A DNA stretch of 64,000 nucleotides from Pseudanabaena sp. BC1403 (GTDB lineage Bacteria; Cyanobacteriota; Cyanobacteriia; Pseudanabaenales; Pseudanabaenaceae): NCBI RefSeq assembly GCF_002914585.1, contig NZ_PDDM01000018.1:1-64000 (forward strand), in the 5' to 3' direction. Position 1 is the stretch's first letter. Each line of letters starts with the position of its first letter. Positions 33,856 through 43,010 of this stretch are shown here, one piece after another. The position numbers and the translations under genes are program-made. Under the pieces are notes generated by a model. The model was not told where the DNA came from and made no database searches. It saw only the letters and a list, made by a program, of their open reading frames with translations.

Positions 33856-34809
33856 CTACAGAATTTTAGAAGCCTTGGACTCAGTTAAGGTTAAACCAAG
33901 ATGCTGTTTGAGGGCATCCATAACTTCCTCAGCCGACTTTTGCCCAAAGTTTTTGATTTCCAGTAAATCGTCTTGGGTATATTCCAACAAATCAGCAACA
34001 GTGTTAATCTGTGCTCGTTTGAGGCAGTTGTATGCTCTGACTGACAGTTGCAATTCTTCAATGTGAATTTGCTTAGTCTCATCTTGCTCATCACGTTCTT
34101 GAGGCAGTGAGGGCGCAAGAGTGATTTCTTGCAAGGGTGAGAACAAATTCACTAATACGCTAGCGGCTTGGCTAAGCGCTTCTTGAGGCGTAATGCTGCC
34201 GTTTGTCCAAATATCAATTAAGAGACTCTCTTTATTGATCGCATCACCGATCCGAGCGTCCTTAATCTCATATTTGACCTTGCGCACAGGCATAAACACA
34301 GCGTCGATCTTGAGCGTATCAATAGGAGAACTATGGTCTTCCTTAGAACGATCTACCGAACGATAGCCTTTACCACGCTCAATCGTAAGTTCCATCTCCA
34401 ATGTTGCACCTTCACTAAGAGTGGCGATGTATTGGTTAGGATTAACAATCTCGATATCCGATGGCAAAGAATGAAAACTGGTAGCCGTAACTAGCTTTGG
34501 ACCGCGCTCTACCAAACGGATGATTTGTGGTGCTGAGCTATAAGACTTCAGCACTAGCTCCTTAAGGTTGAGCATCAAATCCAAAACGTCTTCCCGTACG
34601 CCAGGAATCGTCGCAAATTCATGGTTGACACCAGCAATGCGAACAGCAGTGACGGCCGCACCCTCAAGATTGGAGAGCAATACCCGTCTGAGCGCATTTC
34701 CAATGGTAATGCCTTGCCCCCGATCTAGTGGTTCCAGAACAAATTGGCTGTACTGGCTATTGTCTTTTTCTGTATGGGATGCAACGCACTCAACCTGAAA
34801 CTGTGCCAT
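33856..34809 (-). CDS. rpoA: DNA-directed RNA polymerase alpha subunit
   Basis: A 317-residue alpha subunit. The N-terminal dimerisation domain has GQGITIGNALRRVLLSNLEG and GVREDVLDLMLNLKELV. The C-terminal domain (IHIEELQLSVRAYNCLKRAQ, DLLEIKNFGQKSAEEVMDAL) binds upstream promoter DNA and activators such as NtcA. Length and order match other cyanobacteria. A 134-bp spacer with repeated ATTACGAATT motifs separates it from rpsK. Confidence 0.98.
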   Translation of the reverse strand: MAQFQVECVASHTEKDNSQYSQFVLEPLDRGQGITIGNALRRVLLSNLEGAAVTAVRIAGVNHEFATIPGVREDVLDLMLNLKELVLKSYSSAPQIIRLVERGPKLVTATSFHSLPSDIEIVNPNQYIATLSEGATLEMELTIERGKGYRSVDRSKEDHSSPIDTLKIDAVFMPVRKVKYEIKDARIGDAINKESLLIDIWTNGSITPQEALSQAASVLVNLFSPLQEITLAPSLPQERDEQDETKQIHIEELQLSVRAYNCLKRAQINTVADLLEYTQDDLLEIKNFGQKSAEEVMDALKQHLGLTLTESKASKIL

Positions 34810-34861
34810 ATTTGTACCGACTTAGTCTGCAAGAGTAAACGAAAATCAAAGGTGAAATTAG

Positions 34862-34941
34862 AGAATTGAAAAATTACGAATTACGAATTACGAATTTTTT
34901 ACAGTTTTATTGTTTTAATTCGTAATTTCTAATTCGTAATT
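34862..34941. repeat. ATTACGAATT repeats between rpsK and rpoA
   Basis: ATTACGAATTACGAATTACG is followed after an AT loop by AATTCGTAATTTCTAATTCG, giving direct copies on each side and an inverted repeat overall. It lies inside the ribosomal operon, in the leader of rpoA. Confidence 0.65.
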
Positions 34942-34943
34942 GA

Positions 34944-35339
34944 TTACACACGTCTGCGTTTTGGAGGACGGCAGCCATTGTGAGGGATTGGGGTAATGTC
35001 ACGAATGAGGGTGATCTCTAGACCAGCAGCTTGCAAAGCTCTCACTGCGGTTTCGCGGCCAGATCCAGGACCTGTAACCATTACTTCAACTTGACGCATT
35101 CCTTGCTCCATTGCTCTTCTAGCAGCGGATTCAGCCGCAGTTTGTGCAGCAAATGGAGTGCCTTTCTTTGCGCCTTTAAAGCCGCTAGCACCAGCCGAAG
35201 ACCAAGAGATGACATCACCTACGGTGTCTGCGATCGTGACGATAGTGTTGTTAAAAGTAGACTGGATGTAAGCGACTCCATTAGGGACATTGCGCTTATT
35301 CTTACGTGCGCCAGTTCTACGAGTTGTTTGACGAGCCAT
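34944..35339 (-). CDS. rpsK: 30S ribosomal protein S11
   Basis: A 131-residue S11. [19 protein letters not shown] and [20 protein letters not shown] are family blocks; the C-terminus has [18 protein letters not shown]. It forms part of the platform near the mRNA exit. It lies 20 bases after rpsM. Confidence 0.98.
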   Translation of the reverse strand: MARQTTRRTGARKNKRNVPNGVAYIQSTFNNTIVTIADTVGDVISWSSAGASGFKGAKKGTPFAAQTAAESAARRAMEQGMRQVEVMVTGPGSGRETAVRALQAAGLEITLIRDITPIPHNGCRPPKRRRV

Positions 35340-35359
35340 TGTTTCGTATTAATCCTTAC

Positions 35360-35743
35360 TTACTTCTTACCTGGAGCCTTCTTCTTACCAGCGACAGTAC
35401 GACGACCGCCACGGCGTGTACGCGCATTGGTGCGAGTACGTTGTCCACGGACAGGAAGCCCCATACGATGTCTACGACCTCTGTAGCAACCGATGTCTAC
35501 TAGACGTTTGATGCTTAAACCTTCGAGACGACGCAGATCGCCTTCAACTTGAAAGTTGGATTCTACCTCTTGACGCAAAGTTGTTACTTCAGGATCAGTA
35601 AGTTCTTTAACCCGTGTATCAGGGTTTATTTTGGTAGCTGCTAAGATTTTTTTGGCGCTAGTTAGACCGATTCCGTATATGTACGTTAGTCCTATTTCGA
35701 TGCGCTTGTCACGCGGAAGGTCTACTCCTGCAATGCGAGCCAC
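35360..35743 (-). CDS. rpsM: 30S ribosomal protein S13
   Basis: A 127-residue S13. [20 protein letters not shown] and [13 protein letters not shown] start the protein; [20 protein letters not shown] and the basic tail [20 protein letters not shown] end it. It contacts the subunit bridge and P-site tRNA. It is the first gene of this operon: the upstream spacer has a promoter, and rpmJ (L36), which usually precedes rpsM, is not found in 35744-36051. Confidence 0.98.
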   Translation of the reverse strand: MARIAGVDLPRDKRIEIGLTYIYGIGLTSAKKILAATKINPDTRVKELTDPEVTTLRQEVESNFQVEGDLRRLEGLSIKRLVDIGCYRGRRHRMGLPVRGQRTRTNARTRRGGRRTVAGKKKAPGKK

Positions 35744-35952
35744 TATAAGTCTCCCAATTTGTTGTCAGTTTTCAATGTTATGGTTGCCCTAAAAGCACTT
35801 GCTGATCATCCTTTTCAGGAATCTCGTCAGCAACTTTTTGGGCGGATGGCTGTACAACACGATCTTCGCGAGAGCATTAGTTCTATGCAGTGGGTTAGCT
35901 ACAATCGACAGAAGCAAATTACGAAGACGTAATATTTTACAGCGAACTCTAT

Positions 35953-35981
35953 AATATATTGACAATGGCAACTTCTGTCAA
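35953..35981 (-). promoter_or_regulatory. promoter of the rpsM operon
   Basis: On the minus strand a perfect -35 TTGACA (35981-35976) is followed after 17 bases by TATATT (35958-35953) as -10, an excellent sigma-70 match. The start would lie near 35946, leaving a leader of about 200 bases before rpsM. Confidence 0.7.
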
Positions 35982-36051
35982 TATTTTTTAGGATTGATTA
36001 AGATTATTCCTAAATTGCTAGTAATTTCCAAAGATGAATTATAGATGACAG

Positions 36052-36756
36052 CTAGTTGTCCCGATCGCTGTCCATGGATGAAACTCCAGAGATGGGGCGA
36101 TAGGTATAGTTAGCGATCGATGGCGCAGTATTGGGTATATTACTGGGCGAAGGAGATCGTGATATTTTCATGATATCTTCTTTGATCGCTTCAAGATCGA
36201 CATAGCGATCGGCAACATTAATCAAATGGTCGCTGGTCATTGATCGTAAACTAACTACTTCAACGCGCACACCTCGATAACTCGCCGCGTCAACTGCGTA
36301 GGCAAGATCGCCATCGCCACTTACCAATACAGCCGTGTCGTAGGAGCCAATTAATGCCATCATGTCCACAGCAATTTCGACATCGAGATTAGCTTTTTTG
36401 GAGCCATCGGGTAGCTGTACAAGTTCCTTGGAAATAACTCGATAGCCATTGCGACGCATCCACAACAGGAAACCCTGTTGTTTTTCATTGGTGCGATCTA
36501 CGCCTGTATAGAAAAAGGCTCGAAGTAATCGTGAGCCATCGGTAAGGCATAGAAGCAGCTTAGTGTAATCGATTTCGATTCCTAGCTGTAGGGCTGCATA
36601 GAAAAGATTAGAGCCATCAATAAAGATGGCAACCCGCCCTCGATTTTCTAAAATCTGGTCTGCTTTAAAGCCAGAATCTTGCTCAAAAGGTAGCATGTTT
36701 TTGCCTATAGAACGTTTATTATCTAGTGCTGGGGGATGAAGCTTTGGTATTAGCAT
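36052..36756 (-). CDS. NYN domain (LabA/DUF88-like) protein
   Basis: A 234-residue protein. Residues about 40-190 are a NYN/PIN-like nuclease fold with acidic metal-binding positions in VAIFIDGSNLFYAAL, KANLDVEIAVDMMAL and VLVSGDGDLAYAVD. LabA of Synechococcus, a family member, is linked to circadian output; the family is predicted to act on RNA. The C-terminal 35 residues are Ser/Pro-rich and disordered. ATG 36696 (MLPFEQDSGF) is an alternative start. It lies upstream of, and on the same strand as, the ribosomal operon promoter. Confidence 0.85.
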   Translation of the reverse strand: MLIPKLHPPALDNKRSIGKNMLPFEQDSGFKADQILENRGRVAIFIDGSNLFYAALQLGIEIDYTKLLLCLTDGSRLLRAFFYTGVDRTNEKQQGFLLWMRRNGYRVISKELVQLPDGSKKANLDVEIAVDMMALIGSYDTAVLVSGDGDLAYAVDAASYRGVRVEVVSLRSMTSDHLINVADRYVDLEAIKEDIMKISRSPSPSNIPNTAPSIANYTYRPISGVSSMDSDRDN

Positions 36757-37136
36757 TGATACTTACAACCGTCCTAAGTGTTTACCTAATTCAGAAGAAC
36801 CTCTTAAAATTTTTTAATAAACTCACACATAGCTCATTTAAAGCTAGTATCGGACGTTAAAAGTAGCTTTCAATAAATAAACTTGCTTTATCCCAAGACT
36901 TTTTGAGAATTATTAGAGAATTTGATATTAATCAATTCAAAGTAAATTTAAAGATAAATCTAAAATAAACTTAGAACTATAAACGAATTTTTTATAATAA
37001 GAATACAAAAACAATAAGTTTATTTTTATAACCTACCTTTTACTATACACCATAAGTAAATATACTTAGAGGCATAGATTCTGATAGATGTAAGAGTTAA
37101 TAAATTACACCACTTAAATCTTAAATGTATTGCAAC
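36757..37136. other. AT-rich spacer without a gene
   Basis: This 380-bp stretch is far richer in A/T than its surroundings and has no coding frame I can support. It contains several copies of AATAAACTT and its complement. It must hold the promoter of the LabA-like gene and the 3' end of the metG transcript, but I cannot place either. Confidence 0.5.
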
Positions 37137-38720
37137 TTAAACAATTTCAATACGTTGAAAGATCGGTACTGGTGTAGATAGGGGTGCACCTGTTTTGAGT
37201 ATTCCCCAATTTGTGTGACTCCAATCAGGTGGAGATGTTTCATCAAAATTTAACCCTAATTGTTGATATGCGGCAATACCTAGTTTTGGCGTAATTGGGG
37301 AAAGTAAATAAGCTGCAATCCTTACTGATTCGAGCAAAGTATATAAAGTTTCGTTAACTTCTTTCTGTTTACCTGCTTTAAATTGCTTCCAAGGTGTAGT
37401 TTCATCAATTAACTTGTTGCAGTTCCAAATTAGTTCAAGAATTTTCTCGCAAGCTGCTCGAAAGTTGAGATTTTGGTAATCAAGAGCCACGCGATCACCT
37501 AATTTTTTTGCTTGTTCGATCACTGGTTTAATTAAGTCTGAGAATTCAGTGCGATCGCTGGGATCATGTGCAGGAATAGTTTGTTGACAATATTTATTTG
37601 CCATTCCCAGACTACGGTTTAGTAAATTGCCGAGACTATTAGCGAGATCAGCATTCACGATCGCGATAAATCTATCTTCGTTAAAGTCTCCATCCTTTCC
37701 AAATTCAATTTCTTTTAAAAAGTAATAGCGTATGGGATCAGCACCAAACCGATCCACTAAATCGTAGGGATCAATTGTATTACCCAAAGTTTTTCCCATT
37801 TTCAAGCCATCTTTTGTCAGCAAACCATGACCAAATACGCGCTTTGGCAAATCTAATCCCGCAGACATGAGCATTGCTGGCCAGTAAATCGCATGAAATC
37901 TTAAGATGTCTTTACCAATGATATGTAGATTGAAGGGATACCACTTTTTGAGCGCATTTTCGAGGGTCGGCTCATCATCAGGATCTAGCAAAGCCGTGAC
38001 ATAGCCCAGCAAAGCATCGAACCAAACATAAATTGTATGGGTGGGATCTGTAGGAATCGGAAAGCCCCAATCGAGGTTGACACGGGAAATTGAAAAATCT
38101 TGCAAACCCTGCTTCATAAAGCCAAGAACTTCATTGCGGCGACTTTCGGGTTGGATAAAGTTGGGGTTAGCTGCTTGAAATTGATCAAGTGCGTCTTGAT
38201 ACTTGGAGAGACGAAAGAAATAATTTGGTTCATCACGCCATTCGCAAACGACATTGGTATGGATCGGACAATGATGACTTTCGGGGAGTTCGCGCTCTTC
38301 TTTAAATTCTTCGCAAGCAACGCAATACCATCCTTTTTGCTGATTTAAGTAAATATCACCTGCGTCATAAACTCGTTGAAAAAATTCATTTACGATCGCT
38401 TGATGTTTTGGGGCAGTAGTCCTAGTAAAGCGATCAAAGCGAATATTAAACTTTTCCCAGAGTGAATAAAATTCGGCGACAGTGCGATCGCAATGTTCTT
38501 GGGGCGATAAATTATTTTTTTCGGCTGTACGTTGAATTTTTTGTCCATGTTCATCTGTCCCTGTCACAAACATGACAGGATGTCCTTTGAGTCGATAGAA
38601 CCGTGCAAAAGCATCGGCTGCGATCGTGGGGTAAGCGCTACCAATATGGGGGCGATCATTGACGTAAAAAAGTGGTGTGGTTAATGCGATCGGTTCTAGG
38701 ACGTTTGGTTCGGGGGACAT
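37137..38720 (-). CDS. metG: methionyl-tRNA synthetase
   Basis: A 527-residue class I synthetase. The HIGH motif is DRPHIGSAYP and the KMSKS motif LKMGKTLGN. The zinc knuckle has CVACEEF and a later CPIHTNVVC. FVTGTDEHGQKIQRTA and YVWFDALLGYVTALL are MetRS blocks. The C-terminal anticodon-binding helical domain is complete, but there is no extra EMAP-like tRNA-binding domain. Ligation of Met supports translation initiation. It is divergently placed from tadA. Confidence 0.97.
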   Translation of the reverse strand: MSPEPNVLEPIALTTPLFYVNDRPHIGSAYPTIAADAFARFYRLKGHPVMFVTGTDEHGQKIQRTAEKNNLSPQEHCDRTVAEFYSLWEKFNIRFDRFTRTTAPKHQAIVNEFFQRVYDAGDIYLNQQKGWYCVACEEFKEERELPESHHCPIHTNVVCEWRDEPNYFFRLSKYQDALDQFQAANPNFIQPESRRNEVLGFMKQGLQDFSISRVNLDWGFPIPTDPTHTIYVWFDALLGYVTALLDPDDEPTLENALKKWYPFNLHIIGKDILRFHAIYWPAMLMSAGLDLPKRVFGHGLLTKDGLKMGKTLGNTIDPYDLVDRFGADPIRYYFLKEIEFGKDGDFNEDRFIAIVNADLANSLGNLLNRSLGMANKYCQQTIPAHDPSDRTEFSDLIKPVIEQAKKLGDRVALDYQNLNFRAACEKILELIWNCNKLIDETTPWKQFKAGKQKEVNETLYTLLESVRIAAYLLSPITPKLGIAAYQQLGLNFDETSPPDWSHTNWGILKTGAPLSTPVPIFQRIEIV

Positions 38721-38779
38721 AGAAGACTCAATTCAGGACTAATACCATTTTGCAAAAAAATGGCTGCAAATGTAACATT

Positions 38780-38829
38780 AAACCCAAAAATTATCGGTGC
38801 ATTTCGCGCTGCCGATAATTTTTGGGTTT
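38780..38829. repeat. 18-base-arm palindrome between metG and tadA
   Basis: Perfect arms AAACCCAAAAATTATCGG and complement around a 14-base GC-rich centre. It lies in the spacer between divergent genes, 16 bases before the tadA ATG, so it falls in the tadA leader and is not a terminator. Confidence 0.7.
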
Positions 38830-38844
38830 GATAAGCTGTGAATA

Positions 38845-39321
38845 ATGAAAAATATAGTAATGCATCAAATGTGGATGGATCGGGCGATCGCACTGGCAAA
38901 AGAAGCGGGGGAGTCTGGGGAAATTCCTGTGGGTGCAGTGATTGTGAATAGTAGGGGAGAGGCGATCGCGACTGGCGTAAATCGCAAAGAGCGAGATCAA
39001 GATCCTACTGCTCATGCCGAAATTGTGGCAATCCGTGAGGCAGCGAGGGTATTGCATGACTGGCATTTGAATGGATGCACATTATATGTGACTTTAGAGC
39101 CTTGTCCGATGTGTGCAGGGGCAATTTTGCAAGCGCGGGTTAGTATTTTAGTCTATGGCGCTGATGATCCGAAAGCAGGAGCCATTCGCACAGTGGCTAA
39201 TTTGCCTGATAGTCCTGTGTCGTTTCACAAGCTGGAGGCGATCGCAGGAATCCGCGAACGTGAATGTCAGGAATTATTAATTTCTTGGTTTGAAAATCAC
39301 CGCCGCTATTCCTCATCATAA
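38845..39321 (+). CDS. tadA: tRNA(Arg) adenosine-34 deaminase
   Basis: A 158-residue zinc deaminase converting A34 to inosine in tRNA-Arg(ACG). The zinc site is HAEIVAIREA (His plus catalytic Glu) and PCPMCAGAI (two Cys). GEIPVGAVIVNSRGEAIATG and ARVSILVYGADDPKAGA are family blocks. ATG 38860 (MHQMWMDRAI) is an alternative start. Its last codons and stop lie in the left arm of a palindrome. Confidence 0.93.
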   Translation: MKNIVMHQMWMDRAIALAKEAGESGEIPVGAVIVNSRGEAIATGVNRKERDQDPTAHAEIVAIREAARVLHDWHLNGCTLYVTLEPCPMCAGAILQARVSILVYGADDPKAGAIRTVANLPDSPVSFHKLEAIAGIRERECQELLISWFENHRRYSSS

Positions 39322-39366
39322 AACTATGTTTTTGGAGAGTTGCCTCAAAAACATAGTTTTATGATG
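39314..39366 (+). terminator. palindrome including the tadA stop codon
   Basis: Perfect 21-base arms (core AAACTATGTTTTTG) around an 11-base loop. The left arm covers the last codons and TAA of tadA. The remaining spacer to 39593 shows nothing else. Confidence 0.75.
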
Positions 39367-39593
39367 GCATCTGTTTCAAAATTTGCAACACAGATTTGTT
39401 TTTCTATCAGTTGTCTTACACTCGAAAATAATTAATTTCAGCTCCAACTTTAATACCAATAAATTTTAAAGCTGGCACCAAGATTAAGATCCATTACAAA
39501 AGCTTAATTATTATAGAGCTTTGCGCTGGAATGAAAGATCTTGAAGTTAGTTAACCCACAATTTGCTGTAACTAATTGTTAGAAAAAATAATC

Positions 39594-40634
39594 ATGTTCA
39601 ATACTATTATCGGCAAACAAGTACTTCTAAAAAGCCGCAATTTATTGATATCTAATGGGATATTAATGGCAGTTTTGTTAGGCGTAGCAGGTTGGCAATA
39701 TCGTTACTTGTATAACTTTGCTCTTGGTCCATTTCTAGTTGATGCCCAAAAATTAGAGGATCTAAAATCCCTTGATGATGGGATGCAACAGTTCATAACA
39801 GTCAAGGGAAATGCGATCGATGATACTGGTGTTCAACAAATTACCAAAAGAGTGCGTCGTAGTACTGGTCAAACTGTTAGCGAATCTGTTTCTGCAAAGT
39901 ATCAAACTCTGAAACTAAATAAACGCATTCTTTTGGTGAAGTCTGGAGTTAGTGCCAACAGCACTCAAGTTACTGGTGGTTTGTCAGATATTTCCAGCGA
40001 AGTTAAAAGCAGAATTGTAGATCCAATTGAATCTCAGAGTTCTACACTCAAGGGAACATTTCTGCCATTTATGCTGGATACTGGAGATTATCGTGCTGTT
40101 GGTTATTTTGCCTTGCTATTTGGAGTGCCGATCTCATTATTTAGCCTGTGGAAAATCATATCTGCAATACGCTGGCGATCGGATCTTGGCAATCATCCAA
40201 TTAGCAAACGTCTAGCAAAGCTAGGTGATTGGCAAACCCTGAATCAAGAAATCGATGCAGAGGCTAATTCGGGAATTAATACGATTACGATTGGCAATAA
40301 CCAACTCACTCACTCTTGGCTGCTGCAACTTCAGAACATTGATATGAAAGCTATTAAGCTTGATCAGTTAATTTGGGGTTACAAAAAGGTGACTTCCACC
40401 AAGTATGGCAAATTTTATAGTCTGGCATTACACGATCGCCAAGGTGAAGAGTATGCCTGTCCTTGCCCCAGTGAAGCTGATGTGGAGTTGCTATTAAAAG
40501 AAATTTTCAATCGCTTTCCTTATTTAATATTAGGCTACAGTGATGAGCTTAAAAAAATGTGGAAGCGAGAACGTCAAAAAGTGATTGAATCTGTTGATCA
40601 ATCTCGTCAAGAGCAATCCTATAGCAATTTCTGA
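39594..40634 (+). CDS. two-span membrane protein of unknown function
   Basis: A 346-residue protein from ATG 39594; the upstream TTG adds only six residues. A membrane span at about 20-38 (LISNGILMAVLLGVAGWQ) is followed by a likely periplasmic domain with DDGMQQFITVKGNAIDDTG, a second span at about 170-190 (VGYFALLFGVPISLFSLW), and a cytoplasmic C-terminal domain with ITIGNNQLTHSWLLQ and the short motif YACPCPSEADVELLLKEI. No named domain is certain; the layout recalls DUF6709-type proteins. Function unknown. Confidence 0.7.
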   Translation: MFNTIIGKQVLLKSRNLLISNGILMAVLLGVAGWQYRYLYNFALGPFLVDAQKLEDLKSLDDGMQQFITVKGNAIDDTGVQQITKRVRRSTGQTVSESVSAKYQTLKLNKRILLVKSGVSANSTQVTGGLSDISSEVKSRIVDPIESQSSTLKGTFLPFMLDTGDYRAVGYFALLFGVPISLFSLWKIISAIRWRSDLGNHPISKRLAKLGDWQTLNQEIDAEANSGINTITIGNNQLTHSWLLQLQNIDMKAIKLDQLIWGYKKVTSTKYGKFYSLALHDRQGEEYACPCPSEADVELLLKEIFNRFPYLILGYSDELKKMWKRERQKVIESVDQSRQEQSYSNF

Positions 40635-40643
40635 GCAACCATG

Positions 40644-40699
40644 AACCAATAAATTTTAAAAAGTGTTGACCCGTAACACTTTTTAAAAATTTATTGGTT
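40644..40699. terminator. palindrome between convergent genes
   Basis: Arms of about 24 bases (AACCAATAAATTTTAAAAAG then TGTT, with one missing A in the left arm) around GACCCGT. It lies between the membrane-protein gene and the convergent lipoprotein gene. The AGTGTTG core is shared with 28523-28559. Confidence 0.7.
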
Positions 40700-40715
40700 T
40701 TAATATTTATCGGTT

Positions 40716-41177
40716 TTATTTACTGCATAAAGCATTAATTTGATCGACGACTTCACTTTCTTTCTTTGATGCAGTTTCTAAATCTTGCTCGGCTTTATTC
40801 ATGGCATTGGTATCTTTAGCCTGTGTTGCTTTGACTTGTTCCTTTAAAGCTTGAGAAGTATCACCATAGACCCCCAACAATTGCGTTTGTAATTCTTTAA
40901 GCTTTGAGTCTTGAACTGCGATCGCTTGTATTTCTGTGCGGATTTGATCAATACTTGCAGCTAATGGCGCAAAGCCCGCAAGATCCTTGGGAATTGCCAG
41001 AGCCGCAGTTTTATTGGCGATAGTAACAACTTTGTTACATTGGGAAACTTTACTTTCTCCACAACCATAGAGGACAAGTGCGATAGTCAAGGCAGTAGCC
41101 CCAAGGGCAGCACGACGGTTTAGACGAGTTGGCAAACGATCAGACAAGTGCTTAGGAAATTGCGTTTGAAGTTGCAT
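40716..41177 (-). CDS. putative lipoprotein
   Basis: A 153-residue protein. An N-terminal RLNRRAALGATALTIALVLYGCG has twin arginines, a hydrophobic segment and a lipobox-like LYGC, so it is probably exported and lipidated at about Cys39. The mature part is helical and Lys/Glu/Gln-rich (KLKELQTQLLGVYGDTSQAL, AMNKAEQDLETASKKE), likely coiled coil, with a final Cys. No family recognised. Confidence 0.7.
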   Translation of the reverse strand: MQLQTQFPKHLSDRLPTRLNRRAALGATALTIALVLYGCGESKVSQCNKVVTIANKTAALAIPKDLAGFAPLAASIDQIRTEIQAIAVQDSKLKELQTQLLGVYGDTSQALKEQVKATQAKDTNAMNKAEQDLETASKKESEVVDQINALCSK

Positions 41178-41269
41178 TTGGTAATTGCCGATAGTCCAAG
41201 ATGATTATTCTAGTGTCTAAAAATTCTAAAATGTTTTAGTTGATTAAGCTAATAACAGAGATGTGAATT

Positions 41270-42955
41270 ATGTCCGACAATCGCAGAAGTCGTGCAATTA
41301 CCGAAGGCGTTCAGAGATCGCCTAACCGCGCTATGTTACGCGCTGTTGGTTTTCAAGACTCAGATTTTACTAAACCTATTGTCGGTGTGGCAAGCGCCCA
41401 CAGCACAATTACCCCTTGCAATATGGGGATTGCACCTTTGGCGATCCGCGCTGAAGCAGGAATTCGTGCTGCTAATGGGATGCCCCAAGTTTTTGGCACG
41501 ATCACGATCAGTGATGGGATCTCCATGGGAACTGAGGGGATGAAATATTCACTTGTGTCCCGCGATGTAATTGCGGACTCGATTGAAACCGCCTGTACTG
41601 GTCAGAGTATGGATGGCATTTTAGCGATCGGTGGCTGTGACAAGAATATGCCAGGGGCGATGATCGCAATGGCAAGAATGAACATTCCTGCTTTATTTGT
41701 CTATGGCGGGACAATCGAACCAGGACATCTTGATGGCGAAGACTTGACCGTAGTTAGTTCTTTTGAAGCCGTTGGCCAATATAGTGCAGGTCGAATTGAT
41801 GAAGTCAGACTCAACTCAGTTGAGCGCAATGCTTGTCCTGGGGCTGGCTCCTGTGGTGGCATGTATACTGCTAACACCATGTCTTCAGCATTTGAAGCAA
41901 TGGGCATGAGCTTGATGTATTCCTCTACCATGTCAGCCGTTGCACCCGAAAAAGCCGCTAATACTGAACTGGCTGGCACTGTTTTAGTCAACGCGATTCG
42001 CAATAATTTGTTGCCTCGCGACATCATCACACGCAAATCGATTGAGAATGCGATTTCTGTCGTTATGGCAGTAGGCGGCTCGACAAATGCAGTCTTGCAC
42101 TTTTTAGCGATCGCCTATTCCGCAGGTGTGGAATGGAACCTTGATGACTTCGAGCGGATCCGCGAGAATGTTCCTGTTCTTTGCGATCTCAAGCCATCGG
42201 GACGTTACGTTGCGACCGATTTACATAAATCTGGTGGCATTCCTCAAGTGATGAAGATGTTGTTAGCTCATGGCTTATTACATGGTGACTGCATCACTAT
42301 CACAGGGCAAACTGTCGAAGAACTTCTCAAAGATATTCCTGCCGAACCTCGTGCCGATCAAGATGTCATTCGTCCTTGGGAGCGTCCTATGTACAAGCAA
42401 GGACATCTCTCTATTCTCAGAGGTAACCTTGCCTTAGAAGGTGCAGTCGCGAAAATCTCTGGTGTCAAAAATCCAATCATCACTGGCCCAGCCCGTGTTT
42501 TTGAATCGGAAGAAGATTGTCTTGGGGCAATTCTCGCTAACAAGATTAATGCTGGGGATGTATTAGTAATTCGCTACGAGGGACCAAAGGGTGGACCTGG
42601 TATGCGTGAAATGCTCGCGCCAACCAGTGCGATTATTGGTGCTGGCTTGGGTGATTCAGTTGCTTTAATCACCGATGGACGGTTCTCTGGAGGAACCTAT
42701 GGCATGGTGGTTGGTCACGTTGCGCCTGAGGCTTTTGTTGGTGGTGCGATCGCCTTAGTAAATGAAGGCGACTCAATCACGATTGATGCACATCAGCGAT
42801 TGATTCAACTCAATGTCAGCGATGAGGAACTTACTGCCCGTCGTGCAAATTGGAATCCTCCTGCTCCTCGCTACACCAAAGGTGTTTTGGCAAAATATGC
42901 CAAGCTGGTTTCAACGAGTAGTAAAGGTGCTGTGACTGATTTAGACCTGTTCTAG
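41270..42955 (+). CDS. ilvD: dihydroxy-acid dehydratase
   Basis: A 561-residue iron-sulphur dehydratase of branched-chain amino acid and pantothenate synthesis. Cluster-binding Cys lie in [16 protein letters not shown] and [20 protein letters not shown], with another in the N-terminal [34 protein letters not shown] and [20 protein letters not shown] are diagnostic. Full length. It converges on the hydrolase gene with a palindrome between. Confidence 0.97.
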   Translation: MSDNRRSRAITEGVQRSPNRAMLRAVGFQDSDFTKPIVGVASAHSTITPCNMGIAPLAIRAEAGIRAANGMPQVFGTITISDGISMGTEGMKYSLVSRDVIADSIETACTGQSMDGILAIGGCDKNMPGAMIAMARMNIPALFVYGGTIEPGHLDGEDLTVVSSFEAVGQYSAGRIDEVRLNSVERNACPGAGSCGGMYTANTMSSAFEAMGMSLMYSSTMSAVAPEKAANTELAGTVLVNAIRNNLLPRDIITRKSIENAISVVMAVGGSTNAVLHFLAIAYSAGVEWNLDDFERIRENVPVLCDLKPSGRYVATDLHKSGGIPQVMKMLLAHGLLHGDCITITGQTVEELLKDIPAEPRADQDVIRPWERPMYKQGHLSILRGNLALEGAVAKISGVKNPIITGPARVFESEEDCLGAILANKINAGDVLVIRYEGPKGGPGMREMLAPTSAIIGAGLGDSVALITDGRFSGGTYGMVVGHVAPEAFVGGAIALVNEGDSITIDAHQRLIQLNVSDEELTARRANWNPPAPRYTKGVLAKYAKLVSTSSKGAVTDLDLF

Positions 42956-42961
42956 ACAAAC

Positions 42962-43010
42962 CTCAAAGAGTATGAGGCGCGGCGCTTCGCACCGCCTCAT
43001 ACTCTTTGAG
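42962..43010. terminator. GC-core palindrome between ilvD and the hydrolase
   Basis: Arms CTCAAAGAGTATGAGGCG and complement flank GGCGC-TTC-GCACC. The right arm includes the last codons and TGA stop (42997-42999) of the minus-strand hydrolase, and the left arm begins seven bases after the ilvD stop. Confidence 0.78.

Noticed and set aside
35789-35971. Minus-strand frame of 60 codons ahead of rpsM
   Set aside because: It lies across the promoter and leader of the operon, lacks a ribosome binding site and does not resemble L36 or any small ribosomal protein.
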